Source of the DNA: Podila epigama
Taxonomy: Eukaryota; Mortierellomycota; Mortierellomycetes; Mortierellales; Mortierellaceae
DNA length: 10,792 bases
Reading direction: 5' to 3'
NCBI GenBank assembly: GCA_015679605.1
Contig: JAAAVE010001006.1
Span: 345 to 11,136 of the forward strand
Positions 8,861 to 10,792 of the stretch are shown one piece after another. The notes beneath the pieces were generated by a model. It saw only the letters and a list, made by a program, of their open reading frames with translations. It ran no database searches and was not told the DNA's origin. The position numbers and the translations under genes are program-made. Numbering within the stretch: the stretch's first letter is position 1; the number at the start of each line of letters is the position of its first letter.

Positions 8861-8868
8861 TGTACATA
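8861..8868 (+). promoter_or_regulatory. Perfect Pumilio/PUF recognition element in the INTS11 3' UTR
   Basis: TGTACATA matches the UGUANAUA consensus bound by Puf3/Pumilio-type RNA-binding proteins and lies 57 nt after the INTS11 stop codon on the sense strand. The match is seen; regulation by a PUF protein is inferred. Confidence 0.4.
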
Positions 8869-8894
8869 GTCATCCATAGTCATCCATAGTCATC
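8865..8894 (+). repeat. Three perfect tandem copies of CATAGTCATC
   Basis: The 10-nt unit occurs at 8865-8874, 8875-8884 and 8885-8894, directly after CATCCATCC-type sequence. It lies in the convergent 3' region between INTS11 and VPS15 and overlaps the end of the UGUACAUA element. Probably a slippage microsatellite. Confidence 0.9.
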
Positions 8895-8927
8895 CTGCAA
8901 CATTTGCTAGCAATGCATCGTTTATAT

Positions 8928-8933
8928 TTTATT
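8928..8933 (-). terminator. AATAAA polyadenylation signal of the VPS15 gene
   Basis: A canonical AATAAA lies on the minus strand 41 nt beyond the VPS15 stop codon (8975-8977). No matching AATAAA was found for INTS11 on the plus strand in the same interval. Confidence 0.6.
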
Positions 8934-8974
8934 ACTAAAAGAAAGGGGAAAAAAGCTCCTCTGGCGTGGCGCGC

Positions 8975-10792
8975 TCAGCTAAACACTTTGATGACGCCAT
9001 CGCGGTCACCCGAAATCAACATCATGCATGGAAACTCGGTCAAGGCAATATCCATGATCGCGTCCAAATGGTTCCTCAGCAATTGCTGTTGTTGAACAGT
9101 GATCACATTGCTCCTCCCACTCGCTCGTGGCTTTGTGGAATGAAGAGGAGTCACTTCATAGTGCACAGGCAACCCTTCAAAGCGACGCGTCCTATACAAC
9201 AAACAGTCGTCAAATGGGGACAGAATAGGTTGAGCAACAATATACGTGTTTTTCCACTCGAGCAACAAGAATAATAACAAATACATTATATAAAAACTTA
9301 CGCGTATTTCGGTGGTGGGTCTTGCACTTCATGCCCACTGACAAGATAGGATAAATCAACACGGCTTGTATCCCAATATCGGATCTTGCGGTCAGCGCCT
9401 GCAGTGATCATATATTCGCAATCGGCAGGAAAGATGACCGCACGTACACTTTGGTCCGCGGAGACATTCGAGTCACTAGACGTGAACAAAGTACGGAGGA
9501 GGTCACTGCCAGAGAGAGGCTCGGTTGCTTTGAAGCTGTCTAGAGACAGAGCCTTCTTCTCGTCCGCACTCCTTACACCAAAGACTTCGCGACATTCGAC
9601 ATGCTCCAGGTCCCAAATGGAGACCTCGTTTCGGCCAGAGGCAATAATTACTTTACCCCCTTTGGAAAGTGGATGTGGTTCTGGATGGATGGCTAGGCGA
9701 CTGATGCGGGACTTGCTTGGGTGTACCCATGAACGAATCGCAATCCTGAATCTCAGGTCCCATAGTGTCAACACTCCACGGTTGGTTCCCACCAATAACC
9801 AGGCTCTTTGATGATCAATCACCATGGCCGTAATCACTCCTATAGCACGAGGTAGACGCGAGTTAAAAGATAAAAAAATAAAGACCAATTCAATATCTTC
9901 ATATATTTGTATAAGAGAATCTTCTTCTTACCATGAGCAATGTTATTCTGCAATTCCCAGGTTGAACGCATGGTACCAAGCTCCAGTGCATAGATTCTTC
10001 CTCGGTTTGTGGCATATACAAGCAAAGACTGGGATTCTACAGAAGAAATTGAATGAAGCGTGTGAGGCGTCATAGGAGAGAAAAAGTCTCTAGTCTCTAT
10101 CAAAAAGATCATTCCTGCTCAACAAAAAACAAAAGGGCCCCTTTGCTTACCAGTGGTGTAGTGCTCCATGGCTACGGCAAACTCATTCTCGAGCGTCATT
10201 TTCCGTACAACTTCACATTTTCCATACTTTCCTGGAGAAATAAAGTGAACTCGGAAAATGTGGATTGAACCATTGTCCGAAGCGGCCGCAACGCTATGGG
10301 TGTTTTCAATAAATGACATGCACGTCACCTTGCCGCCTATTTCACATTGTATCAATTAGTTAGTCATCCCACTAGCTTATCATTACACATTAAAAAAATG
10401 AAAACAAAATCAAGTGTTATCTAGCGCTCTCTTACCTAGAGCATTGTATGACATTCTGGCGCGGTTGGTGACATTCTTTTCCAATCGTGCTGTATCCCAA
10501 ATCTTGACAGAGCCATCATCCGAACAAGACACGAAAAAGTTGTGGTCGGGCGAGACACAGATCTGGTTGATGGCCGCTTTGTGCTCTGCCAGATGTGCGA
10601 CCAGTGTTCCCTTGGGTCGCCATTGGCTTCTCACCGTCTGAGAGTTGTTTCGAGTCATGCGACGATGTCTTGACAATGGAAGGATATTTGGCCCAAACTC
10701 GTGTGTGGGCGACTGAAATATCTTCAACGCTTGATGGAGCAACAGTTCAGAAAGGTTTTGGCGCCCTCCATCTAACATGAATAAAACCAAAA
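8975..10792 (-). CDS. VPS15: VPS15 / PIK3R4, C-terminal WD40 propeller (5' part outside the window)
   Basis: The last five exons are 10436 to about 10771 (or past the right edge), 10151-10336, 9932-10036, 9302-9839 and 8975-9191, with GT-AG introns of 99, 114, 92 and 110 nt and a TGA at 8975-8977. VPS15 is the regulatory protein-kinase-like subunit that holds the phosphatidylinositol 3-kinase Vps34 on endosomal and autophagic membranes. Only its WD40 part is here. The first blade has the family-typical WRPKGTLVAHLAEHKAAINQ and SCSDDGSVKIWD. Later blades show GGKVTCMSF, ASDNGSIHIF, ESQSLLVYAT, WLLVGTNRGVLTLWDLRF, SRISRLAIHP, NEVSIWDLE and TAGADRKIRYWDTS, and the protein ends SGDRDGVIKVFS. This blade order and spacing match PIK3R4 closely. 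At the right edge, TTTTGGTTTTATTCATGTTAG before position 10771 looks like a 3' splice site, so the first visible exon probably starts at 10771. The kinase and HEAT-repeat regions lie beyond the window. Confidence 0.92.

Overview
The window comes from a eukaryotic nuclear genome, most likely a fungus outside the Dikarya, in the Mucoromycota or a nearby early-diverging lineage. Three things point that way. The genes are compact and rich in short GT-AG introns, mostly 86-169 nt. One gene is an Mto1/ApsB-type microtubule organiser with two fungal hallmark motifs. Another is an intact Integrator endonuclease subunit (INTS11), which as far as I recall the common yeasts and most Dikarya lack. No prokaryotic, viral or transposon features were seen. 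Species cannot be named from the sequence alone.

Layout from left to right. (1) Positions 1-419, minus strand: the 5' end of a gene that runs off the left edge, with a WW domain assembled from three very short exons. (2) 668-1101, minus: a candidate two-exon small gene of about 115 codons with its own start, donor, acceptor, stop and AATAAA signal. Its second half recalls the dynein light chain Tctex1 fold, but the family is not certain. (3) 1522-6397, minus: a 12-exon gene for a predicted 1104-residue coiled-coil protein with a centrosomin motif 1 (CM1) near the N-terminus and an Mto2-binding-like motif toward the C-terminus, so an Mto1/ApsB/Cnn-type recruiter of gamma-tubulin complexes. (4) 6398-6693: a 296-bp divergent promoter. 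(5) 6694-8804, plus: the two-exon INTS11 gene, 660 residues. (6) 8805-8974: a short convergent 3' region with a perfect Pumilio-type UGUACAUA element and a 10-nt tandem repeat. (7) 8975 to the right edge, minus: the last five exons of VPS15 (PIK3R4), encoding its C-terminal WD40 propeller.

The genes serve different cellular jobs: microtubule nucleation, RNA 3'-end cleavage and transcription attenuation, and phosphatidylinositol 3-kinase scaffolding in autophagy and endosomal traffic. There is no operon-like logic. The shared structure is regulatory: a divergent promoter pair and a convergent tail-to-tail pair whose transcripts probably overlap. Exon boundaries were worked out by hand from GT-AG sites, reading phase and family conservation; no search or transcript data were available.
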